From the NCBI GenBank assembly GCA_034670405.1, contig JAXDDX010000011.1, forward strand, positions 6,888,501 through 6,952,500: a stretch of DNA of 64,000 bases, read 5' to 3'. Both the position numbers and the translations under genes were made by a program. Positions 1-13,139 of the stretch are shown here, one piece after another (positions within the stretch are counted from its first letter, which is position 1; every line of letters starts with the position of its first letter). Source of the DNA: Hoplostethus atlanticus. Lineage: Eukaryota > Chordata > Actinopteri > Trachichthyiformes > Trachichthyidae. The notes beneath the pieces were generated by a model. It saw nothing but the letters and a program-made list of their open reading frames with translations. It was not told where the DNA came from and did no database searches.

Positions 1-185
1 GGAAGAGAAAATGAGAAGTAAAAAGCTCGACTAAGTTTTATTTGTAAAACTCACAGCAGAGTTACTATGACTGCGTTTTTCTGGTGCCACCAACACCCCT
101 TTCGATTATTTGCATGATCTGTAAGCAATTTATAAAAGCATATCGCTGCGCAAAAAATATATATTTTTTTTAAATAAATGTTTTA

Positions 186-948
186 CAGTTGCGACAAAAG
201 TTTGTGAACCCTTTTAAATTACATGCTTTCCTGCATAAATGGCTCCTAAAATATAGTCATAGTCCAAGGCATAACAATAGATAAACACAATGTGATTTAA
301 CAAATAACTTTCACATGTTTTTATTCAACATGTTCAAACATTAACAGCCTAAGCTGGAAAATCTATGTGAACCTCTAGGACAGTGGTCCCCAAATCAGGT
401 CCTCGGGGGCCGGAGTACTGCTGGTTTTCTATTCTGCCAGGTAGTTTCCATTCTAGCTGTCTAGTCAGTCCAGGTGAATGCAATTAACTACCTGGTAGGG
501 TAGAAAACCAGCAGTACTCTGGCGCCCGATGACCTGATTTGGGGACCACTGCTCTAGGATAATGACTTCTATTTAAGGGGGTAATTGAAGTCAGGTGATC
601 AATCAATGAGATGACATTCAGGTGTGGGTTAGAGGTGTCCTGTCATATAAAAACCCCACAAAGTTTGGTTACCAACAGAGTCTGCTCTACAAAAAAAAAA
701 GAGATCTGTTGAAGTGGAATATGCCCCTTTGAGAGCCCTCCAGAGTTGTTGAGGCTGGAAAAGCATTTCCAAAGACTTGGGCCTCCATCAGTCTACAGTC
801 AGACAGACTGGATACAAATGGAGAAAATTCAGCTCCATTTGCTGCTCTCCCTAGGAGTGGATGTCCAGCAAAAAACATATTTTAGACATATTTTAGGAGC
901 CATTTACACAGGAATGCAGGTAATTGAAAAGTATGTAACTCACAACTG
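186..948. mobile_element. Tc1/mariner-like DNA transposon, decayed, internally deleted, with a nested MITE
   Basis: The ends read CAGTTGCGACAAAAG and ...CACAACTG as inverted termini, each flanked by TA (184-185 and 949-950), the Tc1 target duplication. The left terminus continues with the TTTGTGAACCC stretch that I recall from teleost Tc1-like elements. On the plus strand, 700-870 still encodes a remnant of the transposase N-terminal helix-turn-helix region ending in ALPRSGCPAK, the usual linker motif of Tc1 transposases. At about 760 bp, or 590 bp without the nested element, most of the gene is missing, so the copy is non-autonomous. It lies downstream of the last visible REPS1 exon, probably in an intron. 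Confidence 0.75.
381..551. mobile_element. hAT-type palindromic MITE nested in the Tc1-like element
   Basis: A 171-bp near-perfect palindrome. The left arm begins CAGTGGTCCCCAAATCAGGT and the right arm ends in the complement ACCTGATTTGGGGACCACTG. It is flanked by a perfect 8-bp direct repeat CTCTAGGA (373-380 and 552-559). The 8-bp target duplication and CAGTGG... termini are hallmarks of hAT elements. It interrupts the older Tc1-like copy, so it is the younger insertion. One-ended relatives occur at 12622 and 13065. Confidence 0.85.
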
Positions 949-1328
949 TATGTGAAAAGTATTAAATCATTGTTTTTCCGACTGCAGTTTAAAATGTGAG
1001 ATCCAATCTAATTTAACTTGACTGTCTATGGCTAGAAACCACATTCACATGTCCCTCACTGGAATCCCACAACCTTTTACAGTTTCCATGTCTTTCACAT
1101 TATGTTTCACGACCTCTGACATTGTGGATAAACTTACTTAACATGTTGATTTTCATTGGCTGTCACCTATTGCTGAGAATAAGGCAGGGGGTAATCACAG
1201 CCCCAGCATATTAATGAATAAGTTCAGAACACCAAGGTGCTGTTACCCTTGAGTTTTATGAACAAGGGAACAAGTATTGAAATTACCGGGGGGAGGGAGC
1301 GTTGGAGAGAGTGAGGCTGGCTGTGTAC

Positions 1329-3115
1329 CTGCTGAGTCATCCAGGTCAATCAGCTTTGGCATCAGGCTCTCAGGCAGCTTCTCTGGGAGGTCGTAGCCAT
1401 TCTTCCTGGCCACAACCAGGTGGAAGGCGGCGCAGAACTCGTCCAGGGTCAGCGCTCCGTCTTTGTCAAAGTCTGACAGCTCCCTGGGAAGCACACAGTG
1501 GACAATCATGACAAAATCCATAACGGCAGCAGATGCAGCGAGGAGCTCATCCAAAATGGGCAAGGCACATAAAAAGGTGTCTGCCTCCCAATTTGATATT
1601 ATCCATACCACAGCATTCAAAAAGTCAGCATCTGCTCTTGGCAGTTCAGAATGATTGATGCATGTTACTGCGGGGGGGGGGGGGGGGGGGGGAATTCTTC
1701 GAGTCTCCATGCAGCCGACACACTTATACAACAGCTTTACACACAGAGTGGTCTGTCAGACAGCAGCGACTAGACAGTGGCACACAACAACCCCAACAAC
1801 GCAAAGAACAACAGTTATTCTTAAATAATATATTGACTATATTTGGTTATGATGCATGTTTTCCAAAAACAGTGTTAGCGAACTACAGTGACTGTAATTA
1901 ATTGCACCTATGACTCCCACTGGCTGTGCCGGCACAAACTGAACAGAGACAACGTTAGAGACGTGGCCTAAATGACAGAATGAGGAGGCAACCCATTTGT
2001 AATACGTTATACATTATAAAGTATTTGCTTCACCCAACTAGCGATAATCAAATGGGAGTGCAATAGTTCTGTGTTTCCCGCCACAATATCAGCCAAGTTG
2101 GTCAATCTAAGTTGATCTCTAACACGGCCCCTCTGAGGTGCACATTACATCATGTTATCTGTCACACCAGAGACTAATCTCACTCAGCCGTTGCTTGTGA
2201 ACACACCGCATGCACAAGCCTTTTTTCCTCACTTGAGTGAGACAGATATCACCTGCTAGACTGACAAGGGTGCAGTGTGACCTAAAAAAAAAAAAAAAGC
2301 TGTAACAAAAACCTGATATCGGCTTGACAACAGAAGGTAATTCTTAACTTCTTTGTTACGAGGTGACATTACCGCAGCTGCTAGCAGAGTCTATATATAT
2401 ATATATATGTACACACACACACACACACACACGTCACGTAATCAAACATCAAAGTGGCAAGCCTGTGCATTGGATGCTTGTTCCCTCAGATAAGCATTGA
2501 AAAGTATTTTACAAGGACAAGGCGCCAAGAGGAGGAAGAAAGTCAAAGGAAGGTAGATATAAAACGTGCAGATTAACCCAAATCTAAAATCCTAAAAAAT
2601 ATATTTCAGGAGCAGCTACAACGATATCAGTTATTATCACAATGTAGAGGGAATGCATTGAAATGAAATGTTTAGGCCATGACAGAATCAAGCGGTTTAT
2701 TTTGAAAAGTTGGCTGGATGCGAGAGACTGCAACAGCAACCCCAAAGACACGGTTAAACCGGTTCCGGGCTGCAGTTGTCCGATTAGTCTTAATTGGCTG
2801 CTGCCGGTTGGATGTAGGGAAGGAGAATCAGGGTGGTAGTCTGGTTCTCCCTCGCATCCGGCCAACGCCTCAACATGTGATGGGTCAAGTCAAGTCAAGT
2901 CCATCATTATATGAACAGACATCTGCACAGTATACCAAAGCTCTCCATGACAGAGCAACATAGCAAAGATGGACAGAACAACAATGGCTCACCAAATGTG
3001 TGACAGCTCTAGAATTGGTAGCTTTGATTTGGTGAAGAACTCTTTTGCTGCTGAACCTGGAACACATAAAAACATAGGGAATGGGATTACGTCAAACTGT
3101 GTTACAGAATGGTTA

Positions 3116-3146
<31 letters not shown>

Positions 3147-6100
3147 TCTCACCAGGTATGAAGCCGTTGAGGTCCGGCTGGATGGTTTTGAACTGATTAA
3201 TGTAATACTGTCTCTGCTCATCTGTGATCTTCCACGGATCGTCGTAACTGCTGGACTGTCTCTGGATCTCGTTGGTCGTTGCCGCTGAGGCCACTGTTCG
3301 TATCGTTGTGCTCTCCTATGGCGAGCCGCAAGGGACATTTAGCAAGACACAGGAAAACGCAAAGACTAAGAAACCCCTTGAAAGTTGTGTCATTTTAAGT
3401 GAACAGTTGAAAGGACAAAGATATGAACATTATATGAGGTCCTACAGTGGCATTGTTTTATCTATTTTTATGACTTAGATGAAGATCAGACCATACTTAG
3501 GAGCCATTTATACAGGAATGCAGGTAATTCGAAGGGGTTCACAAACTTTTTCTTGCAACCCTATTTAGCTATAATCTAGTTAACTAACACTTCACACCAC
3601 CTTTGAGGATGACTGGTACAAAAAGAGCAATAGGTTTTGATGAAGAAGGAATAGGCCTCTGGCTAGAGCTGAAACAGGCAGAGGATGCTGCCCTACCTGG
3701 ACTGATGAGGGATGCATTGCTGGGAGTGCACTGGAGGGCGGAGTGTCCGCTGTGAAACTGACCCAGCTTTCCTGAACTGGAAGAGGGGGCGAGTGGGACG
3801 ACCACATCCCATCAGCAGGTACTGGAGCTGGGTGGAGGGAGGAGGACAGTATGTTTTGTTTGTTTTTTTGTAGAAAAAGCGCTGCCTCAACCACATTTTC
3901 TGCTAATAATGAAAAGCTGGTCGCAGGTCATGCAATGCCCACTTTGTCTCCACAATGACAAGCTGCAAAAGCTGCCACTAGCAGCAAACATTATTAAGGT
4001 ACGAGTCGCAAACAGAAAACACCACAATACAGCCGATGTGCTCCATACTGATCAGAGTAACAACGACCAACTTTTCTACCGCTACTTTCTCCATTTTCTT
4101 TATGGTTGTTATCATAAAATGTCAGTGGCCTACAAAGTGTGACACCTTTCACCTCCTCAACCACCTCTTCTTCACTGCGATTGGTTGGCTCACAAAAAAC
4201 ATGCTTCCTTGTTATGTGGTAGTCTTTATAAAGTATAGCAATGCATGTGTGTATGTGTTACCTGTCTGTGGTTCTCTGAACTGTGTCCAGACGGCTCCAG
4301 TGGGGGCCATCACTGGAGGTCTGTCGGCGTTTCCTCCGCTGGGCTGCCGCTTGTGTTTCCTCCAGGAGTGGGGGGAGGTGGGAGGGGACTGGTGGGGGGA
4401 GACCACCGGGGACGTGGAGTCGGGCTGACAACAGACAACCAACAGATACAACCAGGTAAAACACACAAAATACATGCAATAAATGCAGAGTCTCAAACGG
4501 ATTCCCAAAATTAACTTTTTGGCTCAGGGCTGGTAAAAAATAAACAAAAAAACAAAAATATTGCCAAGAATAATTTTTACCATCCAAAATAATTCATTAA
4601 AAAAATGTTCATAGAAAAGTCAGACTCCACATTTTGAATCCACATTTATACAATTAATCTTTCTTGTCTTTATTTTTTCTTTTTGGTGGCCTCACACATG
4701 CTATGTGTCTCCACGTGGGAATAATAATAATAATAATAATGGGAATAATGTTAAGTTTAAGCTAATGTCTAGTTAATCATCCAGGTAGAGAAGAAACAGG
4801 AGGAAAGGTTTTCAAGTTTAGACACTACTGCTTTGTGTAGAGCAGGCAGCCAATCGATACAGAGCCATTGTTTTGCTTTCATCTGATTGGCTCACGGTCA
4901 GAGAGAGAGTATGGTAGTTTACAAGGACAAAGTGAGTGAGAGCAGGCAAAGTAACCCTTACTGATTTATCCACCACACACTAATTTTACTGGTATTCATT
5001 TCACACCCTGTCTTAAACAATATCATATTTCTATCTTGTCTGGGGAGCACACCACATAAAAGCTAATAAATGCGGGCCTCCAATAAATACCAGTTCAAAA
5101 GTTTTTTTTATCTGCTTGTTACAGCAGGCAGATCATCAGCTGAGTACAGAACTCTGAAACTAAGGTAAACGGATACAGTCTTTATAACAAAGGTTACATG
5201 AGTTATATAAGGATGTTTAGATCTCTCACTGGTCTATAATCTATAATTATCCCAACAACAGGCAATAATATTAGAACATGTAGGTTACAAAATGTTTTCT
5301 GTTATGTAATTAGTCACTCCCTAAAGTAGCATACCAGAGCTTGACCTTCTCAGGGGACCTGCATAATGAACATGACCTCTTAGAGCATCGTATAAAGTCA
5401 ACTTCAGCAGATGTCATTCTCAAGTAGTATTTTCCATCCATACAATCTTTCTACTTCTACACAGAGATAAGATGCTCGTGCGATGATCTAATGAAAAACA
5501 ACAGTACACAGAGGAAGACCTCGGGAACAGCAGTATTCCAGTAACGTGCCTCTAGTAAGTGCTGGGTTCAGTCGTTACAGGAAATAAAACACTTGTTGGA
5601 TTTGTACAGTAATTAAGACGTTCCCCGAAGGACAGATAATGCCGGAGTCCATTTTTAGCGTAACTGCACACTTCAGTGTAGCTGCACAAATTGGGAAAAG
5701 AAAGCATGCTTGTCTCATAAAAAGGTACAACATCAGAGGTACTAACCTGTGATTCTATGGTGGGTGCCAGGGGCTGGATCACCTCGTGGACAGGGACCGT
5801 AGAGGAGGAGGAGGGGGGGCCTTTCTTGTTCTGGTGGCCCCTGGCAGGCGGTCTGGGTATAACACCGGCGCCAGAGCCGGAATACAACCCCTGACTGTCG
5901 GCGTCCTGGTACAGCGCTGCATGCCTCGCCTCTGCCTCGTTCTTCCCCACCACAAACCTGGGCAGCGGCAGGTCCTTTACTGGGGAGAAGGAATCCAGGA
6001 GGAAAGAGCAGAGGGTTTTGTTTTATATTTGTTTTATTTGAAATTGTTGAAATGTCTGTTGTATTTTTGCTAGCGATAATCTAATGTCTAACGGTCAACT

Positions 6101-9100
6101 TACGTGGCAGTACTAACTTAATGCTAGCCTCATTAGCACACACTAGAGAAAGAGACTTAACTGCCTGAAGAAAGACAAGATACTGATCTCACTAAATGAA
6201 ATGTATACCAAAACAGACAAAATATAAATAACTTTTAAACAAGGGATGGCCAGTCATGTTTGTAATAAAGCGTGTGTTTCACAGATATTGCCTCCCCCTC
6301 ACCAAAGTAAATTTCAAACCGGTAACCTTGAACTGAGAGATTTAATACACATGCTGTATAAGCCTCAAGGTTTGAGGAGCAGACCAGTGGCAGGACAAGA
6401 CAGCAGAGACAATATGGGGGGCTGACAGAACCAGGAGATAGATGACACCGTCGTGTCCCGGAAGCGGACCAGAAGCTGCAATGGACGGTGTCCTGGAGAG
6501 CTCACACAGCTATCTTTACTTCTTGACAACACACCAGCCACCTAATCAACTCTTTACTTATCCTGTCTGCACGTGAATTATTTCACTACTTCTTTAGTTC
6601 CTGAAATGGCTCAATTATCAAAATGTTTTTTCAACAGCACATAATATAGTTTCAACCAAAGGTTCTCACTTACAGTATGCAATATATTATGAATTTATCA
6701 GAGACGGCACCTCTACTTCTGTAACTGTAACTTTCCCCTCCGTGTAAGAGAAAGAGATTTCCATGGTTCAAAACACGCCCCATAAAAACAATATTTTATA
6801 CTTCATGGCCATCTTGGTGTGAGGAAGTAGCTATGTGCTTCCTTATTATAAATTTATAAACTTGTGCAATCAGTTTAGTAACTTCATGTTGCAAGGGTTG
6901 AGACCGAGCGAGTGCCTTCATGTAGTATAAATTGTTTTTTAACAGAAGCCACACCAAAGGCAAACAGAAAGAACGCCATTTTCCGGTTAGACCCTGAGGG
7001 GCTTAGACAACAAACTCCATTAGGCCTCTTACGATCAATCACCTGCTACCACAAATGTTGGGCTGTCGCTACCAACTTGGCAAAATAGTTCACATAAAGA
7101 GGTTTCAAATAATTTGTGATGCGATGAGATGTGCTTGATTTATATTATCCTACAAATGATGCATCCACTGCCTGGACTTTTCAGGTGTCTGATGAGTTCA
7201 ATGAAGTGCATTTCACGCAGATAAAATATTTTAAAACCATTTTCAATATAGGCCGGTTATAGGTCTGGTTAGGTTACACTGTAACTGTACAACACAGCAT
7301 TGTAAAGGGCAAAGTCTTATCATCTGCCCCTCACATCCTGTCTCATGATATCTTCAAAACATATTTGACCAAGAGGGAAAGACCAGTCACTTCTATAACA
7401 AAAGACCGGAGCAGCAAAAAGAAAAGAAGAATCTGACATAGCCAAGGCTTTGCGTTAAGAAGAAGATTCCACTGTTTAGCCAAGTGGCGTGGTGTGTTGT
7501 TAAGCGATGGCACTGTGCGGGGATCCTTTTCAGCGCTTACCTTCTTGTGCCAGAGGGGATTCTGAAATAAGGTCAGGGGAAGAGGACAGGCTAACAAGGC
7601 ATCAAACGAGAACTTGTGATTAGATGCATGTCAACTGTGGACTCACCCGAGTTGAGGCTTTCCACCCTAAGGGGCTGTCCGGACTGGGCAATGGCAATGA
7701 GCTTGAGAGCAATGTAGAACTGGCTCCGCCCAAAGTGACCCAGCCGAGTGGCTCCACATAGCTCTGTGATCTGAAGCGACACACATAAGGAGGAACAGTT
7801 AACACCATTGTATTCATCCAAAACTCTGACATTACCCATTACTGACTGGCCGTTTTTGATTAAATGCTTGGTATGAATACAAATAGAAAAGAATAGAACT
7901 TTGTCCAACTAAGGTTGAAAAATTGTCTTTGGACTCCCCTCTGACAAATCACACACACAGGGTAAATGTTATACAAGAGGGGAAAGCAAGGAATAAAAAA
8001 CAAACACATCAAGAAACAGATAGGATTAATAAAAGTTTGCTCTAACAATGGTCTATATTTTTTGCTGGTCAGTCAGTGGTCACAAGCAACACTGGGAACA
8101 CCCAAGGTCATCAAAAGATTCAAATGGGAGAGAAAATCATGCAAACTGGACAATCCTTATTGACTCAGAGTTCTTATAAGACTCTCATTAAGCAAGTAAA
8201 GTAGAGACACTGCATAAAAATATCAGTACCATATCTCTGAGCCACAGAAATAAAGCAGGATATCAAAAAGTGTTGAAATTCCCCAGCAAAGACTTATTTA
8301 AAATATGAAATGTGCCTCCACACAAATTCTGAAAAGCACTTTGCAATCCAATTGGAAGTTTAACTGCTTAAAGTCACATTCGTCATTAAGAAACTTGCCA
8401 TTAGGCATAAGCAATGTTCTCATTCGCTCAGTTTTGTAAAAGAGCAAAAGATGGATGCACAGTGGGTCTGTTCAGTAGTAAGTCTGATTCTTAGATATTT
8501 TTGTCACACTTGATCTCATGCAGAGTAGGCTTTGTGTGAAATGGGAGAGGGGGGCAGAATATACAAAATGAATGAAATGTGTACACAAACACTTTATGAG
8601 ATAAAGCATAGTCTGGTGAAAGTGTATAGTGCATGGTATAGCTGTGTTAGTTGGCCCCATATGTGGACCCCAGAAACCAGTGACCAATGCATCCCCAGTT
8701 CAACTTCACAACATCAACATGAAATACCATGCAAAGTCCGTAAGCACGCTTCAGCTGGCTGAACCTTGTTTTTGCTGACTATGTACTAATTCTTCGTATG
8801 CATGTAAACAAAGCACCAATCACTTTACTTAGCCTGGTAGACTACATCACTACACTAGCTTCATTGCACGTGTTTCATAGGCCACAAGAATGTTCATCCT
8901 ACAGATTGGGAATAGAAGATTACAACAGCTTGATTCTTCCACACAGCTCCCTTGTTGACCTTGAAAAGGATGCTGACTCACAAACTCTAAATACTGGCCT
9001 GCTGAGAGACCCAGAGTCACGAGAATGGGCTGCTGCAGTTAATCTGGCTGCTCAAACCTCATAATTCAAAAACAGACCAGGGCTCTGGGTGGGATCATTT

Positions 9101-9988
9101 GCGGTGTGACCGCAACATTAATACTGTAATCTAGCCAGTTAGGAGCACATGTCTCAATTTGGCCAATACAGGCTGATAGGCATTACATAAGCACCTGACT
9201 TGTGGTGTTGAATGATACACCAGCCATCAGCACTGGATTTAGAGACTGTTCTGTTGTACACATGATCAGGTTAAGTGACAACTTTTAAAAGGGCACACTG
9301 TGGGTATGTGGACATGTGTGACACTGGGTCTACAAGTCAGCTCAATCCAGTGGTGAACAAAATAGCAGATGTTGAAGGAATGACTAAGAGGACAGGAAAG
9401 AGTGGGTAGTGAGCTGAAGCAGAGGGGTGACGAGGACAGAATGTGTTACGTTACGTACATATAAAGCTATTCGACACATAAACCACAGACTGAGATTACC
9501 CACAAAATGATAGTTGGAGAGCAGACCATGACACATGCCATCTACTTTATATGTAGGATCGTGTGTACGGTCCACCCTACATTTTCAGCCAGTGTTAATT
9601 AACTTGGCTACCTACTATCTTTGGCTAAAGCTAACATTAGCCAGAAGAAGGTGTGTCTCTTCTGCTACGCAACATAGCTAACCAACAAGGCTAACGATAG
9701 CTTTACTGGATGGTAGGTCAGCTTTCACCGCCAAGCAAGTTTGTAATATAACTAAATAACATTGCTTAGTTTGGTCACCAGCTCGTTAGTCTGACAGTTT
9801 ATATTACAGACTGTAACTTGCTAACGTTAGCTTACCTGCAGGACAACTTCGCTGGGTAGCTGGGCCGCCCGGAAAAGGTCAAGAACGCTCCCATTGGACG
9901 CCACTTTTTTGGTGTTGTCCGTGTCGCAATAAACGAACAAATCGGAGTAATATTTCTGCTCGACATCAGTTAATGTTAGACTTTCCAT
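1329..9988 (-). CDS. reps1: REPS1, RalBP1-associated EH-domain protein (5' eight coding exons; 3' part beyond left edge)
   Basis: Endocytic scaffold that binds RALBP1 and, through EH domains, NPF-containing adaptors. Coding exons on the minus strand: 9836-9988, 7647-7770, 5747-5979, 4262-4424, 3697-3827, 3153-3315, 2993-3056, 1329-1483. All have GT/AG borders and compatible phases, giving about 395 residues. The start [18 protein letters not shown] matches the family N-terminus. EH1 spans roughly residues 5-115, with the signature [18 protein letters not shown] Ser/Pro-rich linker follows ([16 protein letters not shown]). EH2 spans about 290-378, beginning [13 protein letters not shown], with one EF-hand loop [13 protein letters not shown] (Asp348, Asp350, Asp352, Glu359). 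The last visible exon ends after [13 protein letters not shown] in phase 1, so the RALBP1-binding and coiled-coil end must lie to the left of the window. REPS1 is preferred over REPS2 from memory of the EH2 and linker residues. Adjacency to ABRACL and HECA supports it. Confidence 0.95.
1672..1692. repeat. Poly-G/poly-C homopolymer run
   Basis: An uninterrupted run of 21 G on the plus strand, inside the REPS1 intron between the exons at 1329-1483 and 2993-3056. Runs of this length are often mis-sized in assemblies. Confidence 0.85.
2391..2432. repeat. Compound (TA)n(CA)n microsatellite
   Basis: An alternating TA tract is followed by a CA tract, in a REPS1 intron. Confidence 0.85.
3118..3145. 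repeat. (GT)n microsatellite beside a REPS1 splice donor
   Basis: Fourteen or so GT units, reading CA in the REPS1 transcript. The tract begins only a few bases inside the intron, after the donor that closes the exon at 3153-3315. CA-rich RNA at such a place is a known hnRNP L binding substrate. A regulatory role here is inference. Confidence 0.85.
3470..3561 (+). mobile_element. Solo right end of the same Tc1-like family
   Basis: This stretch contains TTAGGAGCCATTTATACAGG and then GGGGTTCACAAAC and TTTTTCTTGCAACC. It closely matches the inverted complement of the left end at 186-260 and the right end near 890-948. Only one end is present, in the REPS1 intron between the exons at 3153-3315 and 3697-3827. 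Confidence 0.6.
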
Positions 9989-12621
9989 TGTCGTATTAAA
10001 TGAACCCGAAACCGGACTAGTTGGCTATTGATTAGCCCTTAGCCAATGGCTGGGGCAGGATCCAAAAATGGGCGAGACTTCAGGATCCCAACTTGGCTAG
10101 CGTTAACGCACTAGCTAATGCTTAAGGTTAGCAATAATAATATTCACAACGCGCTGCAGATCTTGTACCGCCTTGTTGTCTTCTGATCCACCTTTCAGTA
10201 AATGTCCCAAATACAGTCTATCTGCAATCTGAGGTGGACGATGAACTATTCAAATGTGGGATGCTTTCAGACAGTTTATCACTTAACTTGTTGGGCTAGC
10301 CAAGCCAAGTAGCCAACAGCTGGCTAGTACAAGCGAGCGAGCTAACAGCTACCTTGAATCAAAGTCAGCGGCACTAAGCTAACTAGCAAGTCTGAAAGTG
10401 TGTCCCTCTGCTTAGCCTGGACGTCTAGCACGTTAACCTTGCTGAATACTACTTCGTCTCCCTCTATTCCGTTACGGGGCGGTGTCTCTGTGTTTCACTT
10501 GGAATAAATTCCTCTGCGGAGCCGTTAGAAGTAAAGTTTCAGGGTCTTTTGGTTCCTTCCTCAGCAGTCATAGCCGCCATTCCTACCACCAGTGTCAAGC
10601 CAGTCAGAATTGAAATAAGACTTCCGGCAAAAATCTTCAAATTAAAACCCTCATTGGCGCACATATATCGCACCGATTTTTTGAGTAATAGAAAGAACCA
10701 AAGTGACAATAAAGAAAATATATAAGGACATTGATAGTTAATCAAATGCAATAGCTTTTTTTAATAAATGTTCTTTTTTTAGTATAACAGGAGGAATTTC
10801 GTTCTGTACAGTGTACACCCCGATGCATGTTCTTATACTAGCGAGTCAAACGTTACTCTTTTATTTTGAAGCCAAAGCCACATAACTTCTGGTCTTATCT
10901 TGGATAACTCTGGCTACCTTGACGGCCGGTGACGTCACTCGGCAGACGGTGCGCGTCAGCGCGAGTTTGCTTGCCCAGCAGAATCCCGGATGAGGGATTT
11001 CAAAATAAATGTTACATTGATGTTATTGCCGGTTATAACGACATTCTATTATAGCAGACCCAATTTGGTGGATGAATTGGAAGAGATTAAAAGTTGAGAC
11101 TGTTTTGTACACTTGTTTTTGTGTTAGTCACCTTGCTCAGGTCAGTTATTCTTAATTCTGGGTGACGATAAATAGTATGATATTATGACTGTTAACGTCA
11201 CTGAGGCTACAATAGTTACACAATTAGCATAAGGGTAATACAACCATACAAAGACTCGTGGTAATTTTGCAAAACTAATTCTATGTTTTCATAGTTTTTC
11301 ACACAAATTACAACATTGCAAATACCAAACACCAAAACAAAACTACGTACGTTTCAAATTTCATTCATGATATTGATGTCAGCTTGGTTAGTAAAGCCCA
11401 TAGCCCAGGAAAAGGCTAGCTGATTTGCACAGCAATGATTAGTTACTTCACCATGTACAAAAGGAGTCACTTAAAGTAGCATAACAGATAGCTACAGTAT
11501 GGAGCGGGCTGGTGTGAAAGTTACAAGAAGAGTGAGATGCAGATAGGGAAGGAAGAGGAAATAGGAGAGGAGGGAGGGGTAGAGGTGTAAGAGGGAAATG
11601 GAGTGGCAGAGTGCAAGAAAGAAGAGTCTCCAATAACTGAAGAGAAACTAAGTTACTGCCCGTTGTCATTAGTCTTTCCCTGAGAGGCTGGTGAAAAGCA
11701 AATGTGAATCATGGGAGTATTACAGTATAGTGTATTGTAAATGGCTGCAGCCTGTGCACTGTATTTTTAATATACTGTAGACTATGTTTATATTGTACTG
11801 TAACATATTTTGAAACATTAGTATAATTACTGTAAAGAAACAATGAATAAGTGAAAAGCCAACATGTTTATCCTCTTCAGTAAAGCCAAAGAGTAAACGA
11901 ACACACCCAGAGCAACACTAAGGCACCTCTTTATGACAGCAAGCAGTAATTATATCATGGTATTACAATTAATTGGACAATGACATGAAGCAGATGTAGA
12001 TGGACCAAACACCATTTTTTCCTAGCATGGCTAGAGAAAACATACAGTGACGTATACCTCCCACCCGCTTTGCATGTAGACAAGCATTTAGGACATGTTA
12101 ACACTGTGAAATCAACAAATTATGGATCATGAAATAATTCAGCGCATGAAAAAAAAAAAGCATTGAGGTAACTTTCTGATAAACGGGTTTTACCATTGGT
12201 ATTCCTGCGTGGATGTAGTTGAATATACTTCAGCTGCATGTTTAGAAATGTTGTGAACTAGGTATGAGCTTGGTAGAGTAGTTACATCCTGTGTATTGGT
12301 TAATATGATCTAATTGACGGTTATAGTTTTGATATTATTAATATTTATACATTTTGCAGTGGGATTTGGGCTGTTATGCAAAATGAAAGCGAGTTCAGAT
12401 GGGCTGTGTTAACCGTTTTGAGTATGAACCTTAGTTTGGAGGACTGAATGGAACTTGATTGTGGAAGTAGAAGCACTGGTACAGCCTCTACTTCCTCGAT
12501 CCCATATATGGTGCGGGGTCACGATGAAGTCAGATGAGCACGCATGCTGCCTTCATGTGCTATGGGAAATATCATTATTACAGGAAGAGCACATATGAAA
12601 GACCCAACAAAGCGGTAAATA

Positions 12622-12680
12622 CAGTGGTCCTCATATCTGGACCAAAGTACGGCTGGTTTTCTGTTCTGCCGTGTAAAATG
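12622..12680. mobile_element. hAT-type MITE fragment
   Basis: Starts CAGTGGTCCTCATATCTGG and continues with CTGGTTTTCTGTTCTGCC, matching the left arm of the element at 381-551. No opposite arm was found, so this is a truncated, diverged copy. Confidence 0.5.
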
Positions 12681-13064
12681 CAGATTCATTTACTCAACAC
12701 ATTTATTTTTGCTAATAAATGTGTTAGATTAAAGTTGTTCTATGTGCGTGACAACTAAAAGTTAAACAGAGAGTGAAAATAGAAATATACTACACGGAGC
12801 ATCATATGTTGCATTCATATCACATACGTAGGAATACATGATGGCAATGTTTGACAGTTAAAAGAAACAATTTGGAAGTTGTTAATTTTATTTTTATTTA
12901 CCCCAAGTTCCCATGTAGTATTTACGACCTGAATGCTGACGTGAACGGCATCTTCAAGCACGATGCTTGCACCTATACCGTCTGTCCCACATTATGTGAG
13001 TGCAGCAATAGAAAACTCTGACATTTGATGTTATTATATCCCGCCATTATAATGTATCCTAGAC

Positions 13065-13112
13065 CAGTGGTCCTCAAATCTGGTACTGCTGATTTTCTAC
13101 CAGGTAATTAGA
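13065..13112. mobile_element. hAT-type MITE fragment
   Basis: Starts CAGTGGTCCTCAAATCTGG and runs into GCTGATTTTCTACCAGGTAA, matching the arm of the element at 381-551. Only one arm is visible. Confidence 0.5.
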
Positions 13113-13139
13113 GATGATCTCAGTATTCAGTCAAGTCAG

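Larger units (their letters stand above)
1..1328. other. Presumed REPS1 intron beyond the last visible exon
   Basis: No exon of the remaining REPS1 C-terminal part was recognised here. The stretch holds the Tc1-like element with its nested hAT MITE (186-948) and otherwise AT-rich unique sequence. Confidence 0.5.

Noticed and set aside
4036-4428. Plus-strand 130-residue reading
   Set aside because: Its 3' half is the antisense of REPS1 exon 4 (4262-4424).
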